Counted from the stretch's first letter, positions 35,200-44,360 are shown. The stretch is 64,000 nucleotides of DNA from Shinella yambaruensis (GCF_022899355.1 NZ_JALJCK010000009.1:62001-126000), one strand, 5' to 3'. Translations and numbers: made by a program. The notes: generated from the sequence alone by a model not told the origin.

Positions 35200-38079
35200 C
35201 TACTCCGCTGCCTCCAGCTTGCCCCTGATCCGGCGCGAGCGGCGGGCCAGGTCGTCATATTCGATCTGCCAGTCGGACGGGCCGTTCGACGGCGAGATCT
35301 GCACGGCGGTCACCTTATACTCCGGACAGTTCGTCGCCCAGTCGGAGAAATCGGTGGTAATGACGTTCGCCTGCGTCGTCGGGTGGTGGAAGGTCGTGTA
35401 GACGACGCCCGGCGCGACGCGATCGGTGACGAGGGCGCGCAGCGTCGTCTCGCCCGCGCGGCTGGCGAGGCGCACCCAGTCGCCGTCGCGGATGCCGCGG
35501 TTTTCCGCGTCGTGCGGGTGGATCTCCAGCCGGTCCTCCTCGTGCCAGACGACGTTTTCCGTACGCCGTGTCTGAGCGCCGACATTGTACTGGCTGAGGA
35601 TACGGCCGGTGGTGAGCAGTAGCGGGAAGCGCGGGCCGGTCTTCTCGTCCGTCGCGACATATTCCGTGCGGATGAACTTGCCCTTGCCGCGCACGAAGCC
35701 GTTGACGTGCATGATCGGCGAGCCCTGCGGGTTCTTCTCGTTGCAGGGCCACTGCACCGAGCCGTTCTTCTCCAGATAGTCATAGGAGACGAGGGCGAAG
35801 CTCGGCGTCGTCGCGGCGATCTCGTCCATGATCTCGGAAGGATGGCTGTAGTTCCAGGCAAGGCCCATGGCCCTGGCGAGGTTCTGGGTGACTTCCCAGT
35901 CCGCATAGCCGTTCTTCGGCGTCATCACGCGGCGCACACGGTTGATGCGGCGCTCGGCATTGGTGAAGGTGCCGTCCTTTTCGAGGAAGGTCGAGCCCGG
36001 CAGGAAGACATGGGCATAGTTCGCCGTCTCGTTGAGGAAGAGGTCCTGCACCACGACGCATTCCATGGCGGCGAGGCCTGCGGAGACGTGCCTGGTGTCC
36101 GGGTCGGACTGGAGGATGTCCTCGCCCTGGATGTAGAGGCCCTTGAACGAGCCTTCGACGGCGGCGTCCAGCATGTTGGGGATGCGCAGGCCCGGCTCGT
36201 TGTTGAGCGTCACGCCCCACAGCTTCTCGAAGATCTCGCGCGTCGCGTCGTCGGAGATGTGGCGGTAGCCCGGCAGTTCGTGCGGGAAGGAGCCCATGTC
36301 GCACGAGCCCTGCACATTGTTCTGGCCGCGCAGCGGGTTCACGCCGACGCCCTCGCGGCCGATATTGCCGGTCGCCATGGCAAGGTTGGCGATCGCCATG
36401 ACGGTCGTCGAGCCCTGGCTGTGCTCGGTGACGCCGAGGCCGTAATAGATCGAGCCGTTGCCGCCGGTGGCGAACAGGCGGGCGGCACCGCGCAGCGTCT
36501 CCGCCGGCACGCCGGTGAAGGCTTCGGTTTCCTCGGGGCTGTGACGCGGCTCGGCGACGAAAGCGGCCCAATCCTCGAACTCCGACCAGTCGCAGCGCTC
36601 GCGGATGAATTTTTCGTCGAAGAGGCCTTCCGTCACGATGACATGGGCGAGCGCCGTGACGACGGCGACGTTCGTGCCGGGCTTCAGCGGCAGGTGGTAG
36701 GACGCCTTGATGTGCGGCGAGGAGACGAGCTCGATGCGGCGCGGATCGATGACGATCAGCTTGGCGCCCTGGCGCAGGCGTTTCTTCAGGCGCGAGGCGA
36801 AGACCGGGTGGCCGTCCGTCGGGTTGGCGCCGATGACGATGACGACGTCCGTGTGCTCGACGCTGTCGAAATTCTGCGTACCGGCGGAAGTGCCGAAGGC
36901 CTGGCCGAGGCCGTAGCCCGTCGGCGAATGACAGACGCGGGCGCAGGTATCGACATTGTTGTTGCCGAAGCCGGCGCGGATCAGCTTCTGGACGAGGAAG
37001 GTCTCCTCGTTGGTGCAGCGCGAGGAGGTGATGCCACCGATCGAATCCCGGCCGTACTGGTACTGGATGCGGCGGAACTCGGCGGCGACGTGGGCATTGG
37101 CTTCCTCCCAGGTCACCTCGCGCCACGGGTCCGAGATCTTCTCGCGGATCATCGGGTTGAGGATGCGCTCCTTATGGGTCGAGTAGCCATAGGCGAAGCG
37201 GCCCTTGACGCAGGAATGGCCGCGGTTCGCCTGGCCGTCCTTCCAGGGCACCATGCGCACCAGCTCCTCGCCGCGCATTTCCGCCTTGAAGGAGCAGCCG
37301 ACGCCGCAATAGGCGCAGGTCGTGACGACGGAGTGTTCCGGCTGACCGATCTCGATGACGGATTTCTCGGTCAGCGTCGCCGTCGGACAGGCCTGCACGC
37401 AGGCGCCGCAGGAGACGCATTCGGATTCGAGGAAGTGCTCGTGCATGCCGGGCGAGACGCGGCTGTCGAAGCCGCGGCCCTCGATGGTCAGCGCGAAGGT
37501 GCCCTGCACCTCCTCGCAGGCCCGCACGCAGCGCGAGCAGACGATGCATTTCGACGGATCGTAGGTGAAATAGGGGTTCGATTCGTCCTTCGGCATCCAG
37601 CGGGCGTTGATCTCGCCGTTGCTGCGCGCCTTGACGTGGTTGTCGCCCTCGTAGCCGTAGCGCACGTCGCGCAGGCCGACCGCTCCGGCCATGTCCTGCA
37701 GCTCGCAGTCGCCGTTCGCCGCGCAGGTGAGACAGTCGAGCGGGTGGTCGGAGATGTAGAGCTCCATCACGCCCTTGCGGATGTTTTTGAGCCGGCTCGT
37801 CTGGGTGTGGACGATGAGGCCGGGCGCCACCGGGGTCGTGCAGGAGGCGGGCGTGCCGTTGCGGCCCTCGATCTCGACGAGGCAGAGCCGGCAGGAGCCG
37901 AAGGCATCCACCATGTCGGTGGCGCAGAGTTTCGGCACCTTTATGCCGGCCTCCATCGAGGCGCGCATGATGGAGGTGCCCTCGGGAACGGTGATCTCGT
38001 TCCCGTCGATGGTGAGCGTCACCATCCTTTCCGAGCGGGAGGCGGGAGTGCCGAAGTCGATTTCTGGAACGAGGGACAT
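35200..38079 (-). CDS. fdsA: NAD-dependent formate dehydrogenase alpha (catalytic) subunit
   Basis: A 959-residue molybdenum enzyme that oxidises formate to CO2. In order: a [2Fe-2S] domain (Cys52, Cys63, Cys66, Cys80), a His/Cys-ligated [4Fe-4S] site (His112, Cys116, Cys119, Cys125), two ferredoxin-type [4Fe-4S] sites (Cys178-Cys188 and Cys221-Cys231), the [4Fe-4S] of the bis-MGD domain (CAYCGVGC from Cys255), then the catalytic domain with the Mo ligand Cys383 in RVCHSP. The ligand is cysteine, not selenocysteine. The length and cluster set match Rhodobacter and Cupriavidus FdsA. Electrons pass to FdsB/FdsG and NAD+. Confidence 0.96.
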   Translation of the reverse strand: MSLVPEIDFGTPASRSERMVTLTIDGNEITVPEGTSIMRASMEAGIKVPKLCATDMVDAFGSCRLCLVEIEGRNGTPASCTTPVAPGLIVHTQTSRLKNIRKGVMELYISDHPLDCLTCAANGDCELQDMAGAVGLRDVRYGYEGDNHVKARSNGEINARWMPKDESNPYFTYDPSKCIVCSRCVRACEEVQGTFALTIEGRGFDSRVSPGMHEHFLESECVSCGACVQACPTATLTEKSVIEIGQPEHSVVTTCAYCGVGCSFKAEMRGEELVRMVPWKDGQANRGHSCVKGRFAYGYSTHKERILNPMIREKISDPWREVTWEEANAHVAAEFRRIQYQYGRDSIGGITSSRCTNEETFLVQKLIRAGFGNNNVDTCARVCHSPTGYGLGQAFGTSAGTQNFDSVEHTDVVIVIGANPTDGHPVFASRLKKRLRQGAKLIVIDPRRIELVSSPHIKASYHLPLKPGTNVAVVTALAHVIVTEGLFDEKFIRERCDWSEFEDWAAFVAEPRHSPEETEAFTGVPAETLRGAARLFATGGNGSIYYGLGVTEHSQGSTTVMAIANLAMATGNIGREGVGVNPLRGQNNVQGSCDMGSFPHELPGYRHISDDATREIFEKLWGVTLNNEPGLRIPNMLDAAVEGSFKGLYIQGEDILQSDPDTRHVSAGLAAMECVVVQDLFLNETANYAHVFLPGSTFLEKDGTFTNAERRINRVRRVMTPKNGYADWEVTQNLARAMGLAWNYSHPSEIMDEIAATTPSFALVSYDYLEKNGSVQWPCNEKNPQGSPIMHVNGFVRGKGKFIRTEYVATDEKTGPRFPLLLTTGRILSQYNVGAQTRRTENVVWHEEDRLEIHPHDAENRGIRDGDWVRLASRAGETTLRALVTDRVAPGVVYTTFHHPTTQANVITTDFSDWATNCPEYKVTAVQISPSNGPSDWQIEYDDLARRSRRIRGKLEAAE

Positions 38080-38134
38080 GGGAACCTCCGGGTCAATCCG
38101 TTGCGCCGCGGGTGGGCGGCGACTTCACTTGTTT

Positions 38135-38350
38135 CTACGACTTCGTCTCGGCGAGCGTCGCCGCGACGAGCGCATTGGCATGGCCATGGCCGAGACCGTG
38201 CGTTTCCTTGAGGAACGCGACGATCTGCATATGCGCCTTGCCGTCCTGCGCGCGGATGATCTCTTTCCAGTGCTCGATCGGCTGACCGTAGGTCTTCTCG
38301 ATCGAGGGGAAGTAGGATGCGGGGCCCTTGACCTTTTCCGTCGCGCTCAT
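38135..38350 (-). CDS. DUF4287-type small protein inside the formate dehydrogenase operon
   Basis: A 71-residue protein starting MSATEKVKGPASYFPSIEKT and containing GQPIEHWKEIIRAQDG and ETHGLGHGHANALVA, which matches the DUF4287 type as I recognise it. Its ATG overlaps the fdsB stop (ATGA), so translation is coupled to fdsB. It is followed 55 bases later by fdsA. A longer frame to 38575 is open but overlaps fdsB and is not a credible start. The role is unknown; position suggests a part in formate dehydrogenase assembly or function. Confidence 0.82.
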   Translation of the reverse strand: MSATEKVKGPASYFPSIEKTYGQPIEHWKEIIRAQDGKAHMQIVAFLKETHGLGHGHANALVAATLAETKS

Positions 38351-39903
38351 TCCGCCGCCTCCACCATCGGGGCCGGGGAAAAATCCTCCGGGAAATGCGT
38401 CATGGCGCTCATGACAGGATAGGGCGTGAAGCCGCCGAGGGCGCAGAGCGAACCAAACTTCATGGTGTTGCAGAGGTCGGCGAGCAGTTCGCGGTTCTTC
38501 TCGGGCTCGATGCCCTGGGCGATCTTGTCCGCGGTCTCGACGCCGCGCGTCGAACCGATGCGACAGGGCGTGCACTTGCCGCAGCTTTCGACGGCACAGA
38601 ATTCCATGGCGAAGCGCGCCTGCTTCAGCATGTCGACCGTGTCGTCGAAGACGGTGATGCCGGCATGGCCGATGAGGCCGTCCTTCGCGGCAAAGGCCTC
38701 GTAGTCGAAGGGCGTGTCGAACAGGGCGCGTGGGAAATAGGCGCCGAGCGGGCCGCCGACCTGCACGGCGCGGACCGGCCGGCCGGAGGCGGTGCCCCCG
38801 CCGATCGTGTCGACGATCTCGCCGAGCGTCAGGCCGAAGGCGGTTTCGTAGAGCCCGCCATGCTTGACGTTGCCGGCGATCTGGATCGGGATGGTGCCGC
38901 GCGAGCGGCCCATGCCGAAATCGCGGTAATAGGCGGCGCCCTTATCCATCACAACCGGCACGGAGGCGAGCGAGATGACGTTGTTGACCACCGTGGGGCG
39001 GCCCATGAAGCCCTGCAGGGCCGGCAGCGGCGGCTTGGCGCGCACGATGCCGCGCTTGCCTTCCAGGCTGTTGAGCAGCGCCGTCTCCTCGCCGCAGACA
39101 TAGGCGCCTGCGCCGACGCGGATCTCCATGTCGAAGGCCCTGCCGGAGCCGAGCACAGACGGGCCGAGCATGCCGGCGGCACGCGCGATGGCGACGGCAT
39201 CGTTCATCACGGCGATGGCGTGCGGATATTCGGAGCGGGTGTAGACGTAGCCCTTGGTGGCGCCGGTGGAAAGGCCCGCGATCGCCATGCCCTCGATCAG
39301 CACGAAGGGATCGCCTTCCATGATCATGCGGTCGGCGAAGGTGCCGCTGTCGCCCTCGTCGGCGTTGCAGACGATGTATTTTTGGTCACCCGGCGCATCG
39401 AGAACCGTCTTCCATTTGATGCCCGTCGGAAAGCCTGCGCCGCCGCGGCCGCGCAGGCCGCTGTCGGTGACTTCCTTGACGATGTCGGCGGGCGCCATCG
39501 CGATGGCCTTTTCGAGGCCTCGGAGGCCGCCATGGGCCTTGTAGTCCTCGAGCGAAAGGGGATCGATGACGCCGCAGCGGGCGAAGGTGAGGCGGGTCTG
39601 GTTCTTCAGGAACGGAATCTCTTCCGTTCCGCCAAGACAGAGCGGATGAGCCTTGCCGTCCAGCAGGCCGGCATCGAGCAGGGCGGGCACGTCGGCGGGC
39701 CTGACAGGCCCGTAGGCGATGCGGCCTTCGGCCGTCTCGACCTCGACCAGCGGCTCCAGCCAGTGCATGCCGCGCGAGCCGTTGCGCACGATCGTGATGT
39801 CGAGCCCGCGGGTCTCCGCCTCGCGGGAGAAGGCCTTGGCGACGCGGTCTGCGCCGAGCGCAAGGGCTGCGGCATCGCGGGGAACGTAAAGACGAACGGT
39901 CAT
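38347..39903 (-). CDS. fdsB: NAD-dependent formate dehydrogenase beta subunit (NuoF-like)
   Basis: A 518-residue diaphorase subunit. An N-terminal thioredoxin-like domain fused to a NuoF-type flavoprotein carries NADH/FMN motifs (GLRGRGGAGFPTGIKWK, GAGAYVCGEETALLNSLEGKRG) and a C-terminal [4Fe-4S] site (SCGKCTPCRIGSTRG). It receives electrons from FdsA and reduces NAD+. It overlaps fdsG by the ATGA junction upstream and the DUF4287 gene by ATGA downstream. Confidence 0.95.
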   Translation of the reverse strand: MTVRLYVPRDAAALALGADRVAKAFSREAETRGLDITIVRNGSRGMHWLEPLVEVETAEGRIAYGPVRPADVPALLDAGLLDGKAHPLCLGGTEEIPFLKNQTRLTFARCGVIDPLSLEDYKAHGGLRGLEKAIAMAPADIVKEVTDSGLRGRGGAGFPTGIKWKTVLDAPGDQKYIVCNADEGDSGTFADRMIMEGDPFVLIEGMAIAGLSTGATKGYVYTRSEYPHAIAVMNDAVAIARAAGMLGPSVLGSGRAFDMEIRVGAGAYVCGEETALLNSLEGKRGIVRAKPPLPALQGFMGRPTVVNNVISLASVPVVMDKGAAYYRDFGMGRSRGTIPIQIAGNVKHGGLYETAFGLTLGEIVDTIGGGTASGRPVRAVQVGGPLGAYFPRALFDTPFDYEAFAAKDGLIGHAGITVFDDTVDMLKQARFAMEFCAVESCGKCTPCRIGSTRGVETADKIAQGIEPEKNRELLADLCNTMKFGSLCALGGFTPYPVMSAMTHFPEDFSPAPMVEAAE

Positions 39904-40379
39904 CGGCGTGCCTCCGCGACGAGTTCCTTCGCCAGATCCGCATCGACCCGTCCATGCACCTCGCCGTCGAGCATCGCGGCGGGTGCGCAGGAACAGAGCC
40001 CGAGACAGTAGATCGGTTCCAGCGTGACGGCGCCGTCCAGCGTCGTCTGGTGGAAATCGATGCCGAGCAGCGCCTTCACGCGCTCCGCCAGCTCGTCCCC
40101 GCCCATCGACTGACAGGCCTCGGCGCGACAGAGCTTGAGCACATGCCGTCCGGTCGGGTGGTCACGATAGTCGTGATAGAAGGTGACGACGCCATGCACC
40201 TCGGCGCGCGACAGGTTGAGCGCGCGGGCGATCACCGGCAGGCTTTCCTGCGGCACGAAGCCGAACTCCGCCTGGATCTCGTGCAGGATGGGAAGAAGCG
40301 GCCCTTCGAGCCCCTTCAGTTCGCTGACGATCGCCAGCGTTCTTGCGCCGACATCGCTGCCGGGTACGTGCACATTCAT
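39900..40379 (-). CDS. fdsG: NAD-dependent formate dehydrogenase gamma subunit (NuoE-like)
   Basis: A 159-residue thioredoxin-like [2Fe-2S] protein of the NuoE family (GVVTFYHDYRDHPTGRH, cluster cysteines in CRAEACQSMGG and CLGLCSCAPAAM). It is the first gene of the formate dehydrogenase operon. The start ATG at 40379 follows GGAGGCCTGACG, five codons inside the longest frame. Confidence 0.94.
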   Translation of the reverse strand: MNVHVPGSDVGARTLAIVSELKGLEGPLLPILHEIQAEFGFVPQESLPVIARALNLSRAEVHGVVTFYHDYRDHPTGRHVLKLCRAEACQSMGGDELAERVKALLGIDFHQTTLDGAVTLEPIYCLGLCSCAPAAMLDGEVHGRVDADLAKELVAEARR

Positions 40380-40538
40380 CGTCAGGCCTCCCAACCGACA
40401 CGAATGAACCGCAAGGCCTCCGGGTTCTGCCGCGCCGATACCATTGAAACTGCTCGGCGAAGACCGGAACCCTGTCGATCCACGCGCTATTCTAACAGCT
40501 TCTCAGCCGGGAGACGACCGGTCAATAAAGCAAAGCCG

Positions 40539-40567
40539 TTGATCGATAGAAAAAACCTATCAATCGA
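40539..40567. promoter_or_regulatory. LysR-type T-N11-A operator upstream of fdsG
   Basis: The dyad GATAG-N7-CTATC (40545-40561) contains the LysR box T-N11-A with an A-rich spacer, and extends to 11-base arms with 9 matches (40539-40549 and 40557-40567). It lies 160-190 bases upstream of fdsG and overlaps the stop codon of the LysR gene. It is the best candidate site for that regulator. Confidence 0.6.
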
Positions 40568-41453
40568 TTCCCTTTTCCGCCAGCACGCGCGCTTCGTGCA
40601 GCAGGGCGGACACGAGCGGGGTGAAGGGCTCGCGATGGGTGGCGACGAGGCCGACGGTGTGGTGCGGCTCGGGATCGACGAGGGAAACTATACTTATTTC
40701 ATCAGGAAATCCAAACGATTTTGCGACGTTTCGCGGCATGATGCTCGCCCAGCGTCCTGTGCGCACATGGGAGAACAGCACGATCATCGAATTGGCTTCC
40801 AGCGAGGGCTCCACCGAAACGCCCGCTTCGGCAAAGTGCCGGTTGATGATGCGCCGGTTCTGCATGTCGGCGGTCAATAGGCAAAGTCGAACGCCGCCGG
40901 CCTCCTGCCAGGTCACGGTCTGGCGATCGGCAAAGGGCGTGCCGCGGGCGGTGACGAGGCAATAGTGCTCGTGCAGCAGCGGCACGCTGGTGACGCGGCC
41001 GAGCGGCTCGTTCTCGAGGTAGGTGAGGCCGGCGTCGATCTCCAGGTTCTCCAGGAGGCCGAGGATCTTGATCGACGTGGTCGAGACGATGGAGAAGGTG
41101 ACGTCCGGGTGCTTTTCCTGGAAGGGCGCGGTGATGCGCGGCACCATGGCGAGCGTCGTCGGGATGGCGGCAAGGCGGATATGGCCGGACAGGCCCTTGC
41201 GCGCCGCGCGCATCTCCTCGCGCATGGTGCGCGTGTCACCGACGATGCGGCGGGCCCATTCGAGCACGCGCTGGCCTTCCGGCGTCAGGCCCTGGTAGCG
41301 CGAGCCGCGCACGACGAGCATCACGCCCAGATGGTCCTCCAGCTGGCGGATCGCCGCCGAAAGCGTCGGCTGCGAGATGCCGAGCTCTTCCGCCGCCCGG
41401 GCGAAATGTCTCTCGCGGGCGAGCGCAATGAAGTATTCGAGCTTGTCTATCAT
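40560..41453 (-). CDS. LysR family regulator, probable control of formate dehydrogenase
   Basis: A 297-residue LysR protein. The HTH is in residues 1-60 (LEYFIALARERHFARAAEEL, SQPTLSAAIRQLEDHLGVML), with an effector domain from about residue 90. It is directly upstream of fdsG on the same strand with a 180-base gap holding a T-N11-A dyad. A LysR regulator (FdsR) controls fds genes in Cupriavidus, so the same role is inferred here. It diverges from acuI across a 96-base gap and might also act there. Confidence 0.88.
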   Translation of the reverse strand: MIDKLEYFIALARERHFARAAEELGISQPTLSAAIRQLEDHLGVMLVVRGSRYQGLTPEGQRVLEWARRIVGDTRTMREEMRAARKGLSGHIRLAAIPTTLAMVPRITAPFQEKHPDVTFSIVSTTSIKILGLLENLEIDAGLTYLENEPLGRVTSVPLLHEHYCLVTARGTPFADRQTVTWQEAGGVRLCLLTADMQNRRIINRHFAEAGVSVEPSLEANSMIVLFSHVRTGRWASIMPRNVAKSFGFPDEISIVSLVDPEPHHTVGLVATHREPFTPLVSALLHEARVLAEKGID

Positions 41454-41549
41454 CCCGTGCCTCCGCGTCCTTGATACAAAAGAACAGTGGCGGCACCAAT
41501 GCCCCGCGCCCTATATCTGGGACGAATGGATGAGCACGAGGAGAAAGCC

Positions 41550-42545
41550 ATGACGTTCCAGGCATTGCTGGTGGAGAAGGGGGCGGATGGCGCGGTTTCC
41601 GCGTCGGTCCAGGAACTGGACGATTCGCGGCTTCCGGACGGCGACGTCACCGTCGCCGTCGAATATTCGACGCTCAACTACAAGGACGGGCTCTGCATCA
41701 ACGGCAAGGGCGGGCTGGTGCGTGCCTTCCCGCATGTGCCGGGCGTCGATTTCGCCGGCACGGTCGAAGCCTCGGACGATCCGCGCTACCGCCCCGGCGA
41801 CCGGGTGGTGCTGACCGGATGGCGGGTCGGCGAAGTCTGGTGGGGCGGGTACGCGACGCGGGCGAAGGTCAAGGCCGACTGGTTGGTGCCGCTGCCGGAG
41901 GAGCTGTCGACCCGGCAGGCCATGGCGATCGGCACGGCGGGACTCACCTCCATGATGTCCGTCATCGCGCTGGAAGAGGCCGGCCTTTCGCCGCTGAAGG
42001 GCGAGGTTCTGGTGACGGGCGCGGCGGGCGGCGTCGGCTCGGTGGCGGTCGCGCTGCTGGCACGGCTCGGCTATTCGGTCGCCGCCGTCACGGGGCGGCC
42101 GGAAGCGGCGGGCTACCTGAAGGAACTGGGCGCCGAAACGATCGTCGACCGCGGCGAACTGTCGGAGGCGAGCAGCAAGCCGCTGGAATCGGAGCGCTGG
42201 GCCGGTGCCGTCGATGCGGTCGGCGGCGACATGCTGGCGCGGGTGCTCAAGCAGATGAAATATGACGGCGCCGTCGCCGCGGTCGGCCTTGCCGCCGGTG
42301 CCGCGGTTCCCTCCTTCACAGTCATCCCGTTCCTCCTGCGTGGTGTCAGCCTGCTCGGCATCGATTCGGTCATGCGGCCCTACGACCAGCGCGTCGATGC
42401 CTGGAATCGCATCGCCGCCGACCTGCCGATGGACAAGCTGGAGGCCATGGTGGTGGAGCACCGGCTGTCCGACCTGCCGGAGCTGGCCGGCAGGATCCTC
42501 GAGGGCAAGGTGAAAGGCCGCGTCGTCATAGACGTCAACGCTTGA
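41550..42545 (+). CDS. acuI: Acrylyl-CoA reductase AcuI (YhdH family, NADPH quinone-oxidoreductase-like)
   Basis: A 331-residue zinc-free MDR protein. It has an N-terminal GroES-like domain (STLNYKDGLCINGKGG, FPHVPGVDFAGTVEASDD) and an NADPH domain (VLVTGAAGGVGSVAVALLARLGY). The YhdH/AcuI group reduces the toxic acrylyl-CoA to propionyl-CoA. The start at MTFQALLVEK (41550) has GAGGAG upstream; the longer frame from 41487 overlaps the regulator promoter. It converges with an SDR gene, with 14 bases between stops. Confidence 0.88.
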   Translation: MTFQALLVEKGADGAVSASVQELDDSRLPDGDVTVAVEYSTLNYKDGLCINGKGGLVRAFPHVPGVDFAGTVEASDDPRYRPGDRVVLTGWRVGEVWWGGYATRAKVKADWLVPLPEELSTRQAMAIGTAGLTSMMSVIALEEAGLSPLKGEVLVTGAAGGVGSVAVALLARLGYSVAAVTGRPEAAGYLKELGAETIVDRGELSEASSKPLESERWAGAVDAVGGDMLARVLKQMKYDGAVAAVGLAAGAAVPSFTVIPFLLRGVSLLGIDSVMRPYDQRVDAWNRIAADLPMDKLEAMVVEHRLSDLPELAGRILEGKVKGRVVIDVNA

Positions 42546-42559
42546 CCGGGCCACCGGTC

Positions 42560-43330
42560 TCAGCAGATCAGCTGGCCGCCGTTCACCTCCAGCACCTGGC
42601 CGGTGATATAGCCGGAAAGGGCCTTGGAGGCGAGGAAGAGATAGGCGGGGGCGCAGTCCTCCGTCGTGCCGAGCCGCTGCAGCGGAATGGTCTTGCGTGT
42701 CGCCTCCAGCTTTTCGGCCGATGAATAGCGCGAATGGAAGTCGGTGGTGATCGTGCCCGGCGAGACGCAGTTGACGCGGATGCCGTCCGGCGCGAGCTCG
42801 CGCGCCAGCCCCTTGGAATAGGTCGAAACGAAGGCCTTGGTCGCCGAATAGATCGCCGAACCCGGGCTGCCGCCGGTGAGCGCCGAGATCGAGACCGTGT
42901 TGACGATGGCGGCGCTTGGCGCCCGGAGCAATGAAGGCAGCAGCGCGCGCGTCACCTCGACGACGGAGGTCTGGTTGAGGCGCACGACGGTCTCGTACTG
43001 CTCGTCCGTCAGCTCGGCGGCCGGGAAGCGGCCGACCATCGTGCCGGCATTGTTGATGAGCACGTCGACATGCGGGAAGAGGCTGTCCACCCGCTGCAGG
43101 ATCGCGCCGATGCCGCCTTCGACGAGGAAGTCGGAATAGACGATATGGGCGCGGGCCTCCGCGACGGCGTTTTCCAGGAAATCGGGCAATGGGCCGGAAG
43201 GCGCCCGCCCGCCATGCAGCAGCACATGGGCGCCGCAATCGAGGAACTGCCGGGCGATCTCCAGGCCGATGCCGCGCCCCGCGCCCGTCACGACGACGTT
43301 GGCGCCCTTGAACAAGGCCGGATGAAACAT
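42560..43330 (-). CDS. Short-chain dehydrogenase/reductase
   Basis: A 256-residue classical SDR. It has the cofactor motif VVVTGAGRGIGLEIAR, NNAG (VLINNAGTMVG), the catalytic Ser of TVSISALTG, YxxxK (YSATKAF) and a C-terminal SGYITGQVLEVNGGQ. The substrate is not readable. The start at MFHPALFKG (43330) follows GGGAGGAAAGCAC. It diverges from glpR and its start lies about 95 bases from the GlpR-like dyad. Confidence 0.85.
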   Translation of the reverse strand: MFHPALFKGANVVVTGAGRGIGLEIARQFLDCGAHVLLHGGRAPSGPLPDFLENAVAEARAHIVYSDFLVEGGIGAILQRVDSLFPHVDVLINNAGTMVGRFPAAELTDEQYETVVRLNQTSVVEVTRALLPSLLRAPSAAIVNTVSISALTGGSPGSAIYSATKAFVSTYSKGLARELAPDGIRVNCVSPGTITTDFHSRYSSAEKLEATRKTIPLQRLGTTEDCAPAYLFLASKALSGYITGQVLEVNGGQLIC

Positions 43331-43425
43331 GTGCTTTCCTCCCGATGCTCGCCGCAACCCGCTGCCCGCCCAGTATCACAAAAAGTGGGGCGCACTCCAA
43401 GAAGGCGGGGCGGATCAATTGATGT

Positions 43426-43462
43426 GCTTTCGTTTTTGCATATTATGAAAACAAACGAAAGC
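43426..43462. promoter_or_regulatory. Perfect dyad upstream of glpR (candidate GlpR operator)
   Basis: GCTTTCGTTT (43426-43435) and AAACGAAAGC (43453-43462) are perfect 10-base inverted copies 17 bases apart. A TATTAT hexamer (43441-43446) lies between them, where a -10 element could sit. The TTTCGTTT core recurs upstream of glpD, so this is a candidate autoregulatory operator of the DeoR-type repressor. Confidence 0.6.
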
Positions 43463-43476
43463 AATGGGAGGAGCCA

Positions 43477-44247
43477 ATGTTTCTGACAGGTCGCCAGGCG
43501 GAGATCCTCGATCTCGCCAAGGCCGAGGGCCGCGTGCTCGTGGAGGACCTTGCGGCGCGCTTCTCCGTGACGCCGCAGACCATCCGCAAGGATCTCAACG
43601 ATCTCTGCGATAACAAGGTCTTGACGCGCATCCATGGCGGGGCGCTGTTCCCGAGCGGCAACGAGAATGTCAAATACGAGGCGCGCCGCTCCATCGCCGC
43701 GCCGGAAAAGCAGGCGATCGGACGCGCCGCCGCCGCCATGATCCCGGACAATTCCTCGCTCTTCATCAATATCGGCACGACGACGGAGGCGGTGGGCGAA
43801 GCGCTGCTCGATCACAAGGAATTGATGGTCATCACCAATAATATCAACGTCGCCAACCGTTTGCGCGTCTACCCCTCGATCGAGGTGGTGATTGCCGGCG
43901 GTGTCGTGCGCGGCGCGGACGGCGGCATCGTCGGCGAGGCGGCGGTCGATTTCATCCGCCAGTTCAAGGTGGATTATGCCGTCATCGGCGTTTCCGCGAT
44001 CGATGAGGACGGCGCGCTGCTCGATTTCGACTATCGCGAGGTGAAGGTGGCGCAGGCGATCATCGCGAACGCGCGCCACGTCATCCTGGTTTCGGATTCG
44101 ACGAAATTCGAAAGGACCGCGCCGGTTCGCATCGGCCACCTCTCGCAGGTCCACACTTTCATCACCGACAGCTGTCCTTTCGAGGGCATTCGCAGCATTT
44201 GCCAGGAGCATGACGTGCGTCTCGTGGAGACGTCCTCTCCACCCTGA
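43477..44247 (+). CDS. glpR: DeoR-family glycerol repressor GlpR
   Basis: A 256-residue DeoR-type repressor. The N-terminal HTH (LTGRQAEILDLAKAEGRVLV, TPQTIRKDLNDLCD) is followed by the sugar-phosphate-sensing DeoRC domain (FINIGTTTEAVGEALL, VSDSTKFERTAPV). It is upstream of glpD and the glycerol transporter genes, so it is expected to repress them until glycerol-3-phosphate binds. The ATG follows GGGAGGAGCCA. Confidence 0.92.
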   Translation: MFLTGRQAEILDLAKAEGRVLVEDLAARFSVTPQTIRKDLNDLCDNKVLTRIHGGALFPSGNENVKYEARRSIAAPEKQAIGRAAAAMIPDNSSLFINIGTTTEAVGEALLDHKELMVITNNINVANRLRVYPSIEVVIAGGVVRGADGGIVGEAAVDFIRQFKVDYAVIGVSAIDEDGALLDFDYREVKVAQAIIANARHVILVSDSTKFERTAPVRIGHLSQVHTFITDSCPFEGIRSICQEHDVRLVETSSPP

Positions 44248-44273
44248 GGGCGGAAATGACGTTTTCACTCACA

Positions 44274-44303
44274 TTCGTTTGACATTCGAAATGTTTTCGT
44301 TTT
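44274..44303 (+). promoter_or_regulatory. Three TTCG half-sites upstream of glpD
   Basis: TTCG occurs at 44274, 44285 and 44296, exactly one helical turn (11 bases) apart, within ATTCGTTT, CATTCGAAATG and TTTTCGTTTT. The motif matches the TTTCGTTT core of the dyad upstream of glpR. It is the likely operator for GlpR control of glpD and the transporter genes. Confidence 0.55.
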
Positions 44304-44360
44304 AACTCCACTGGCTTTCGCAACTGCGCAGATTTGTGCGATGCGAAATGGGAGGGGAAT

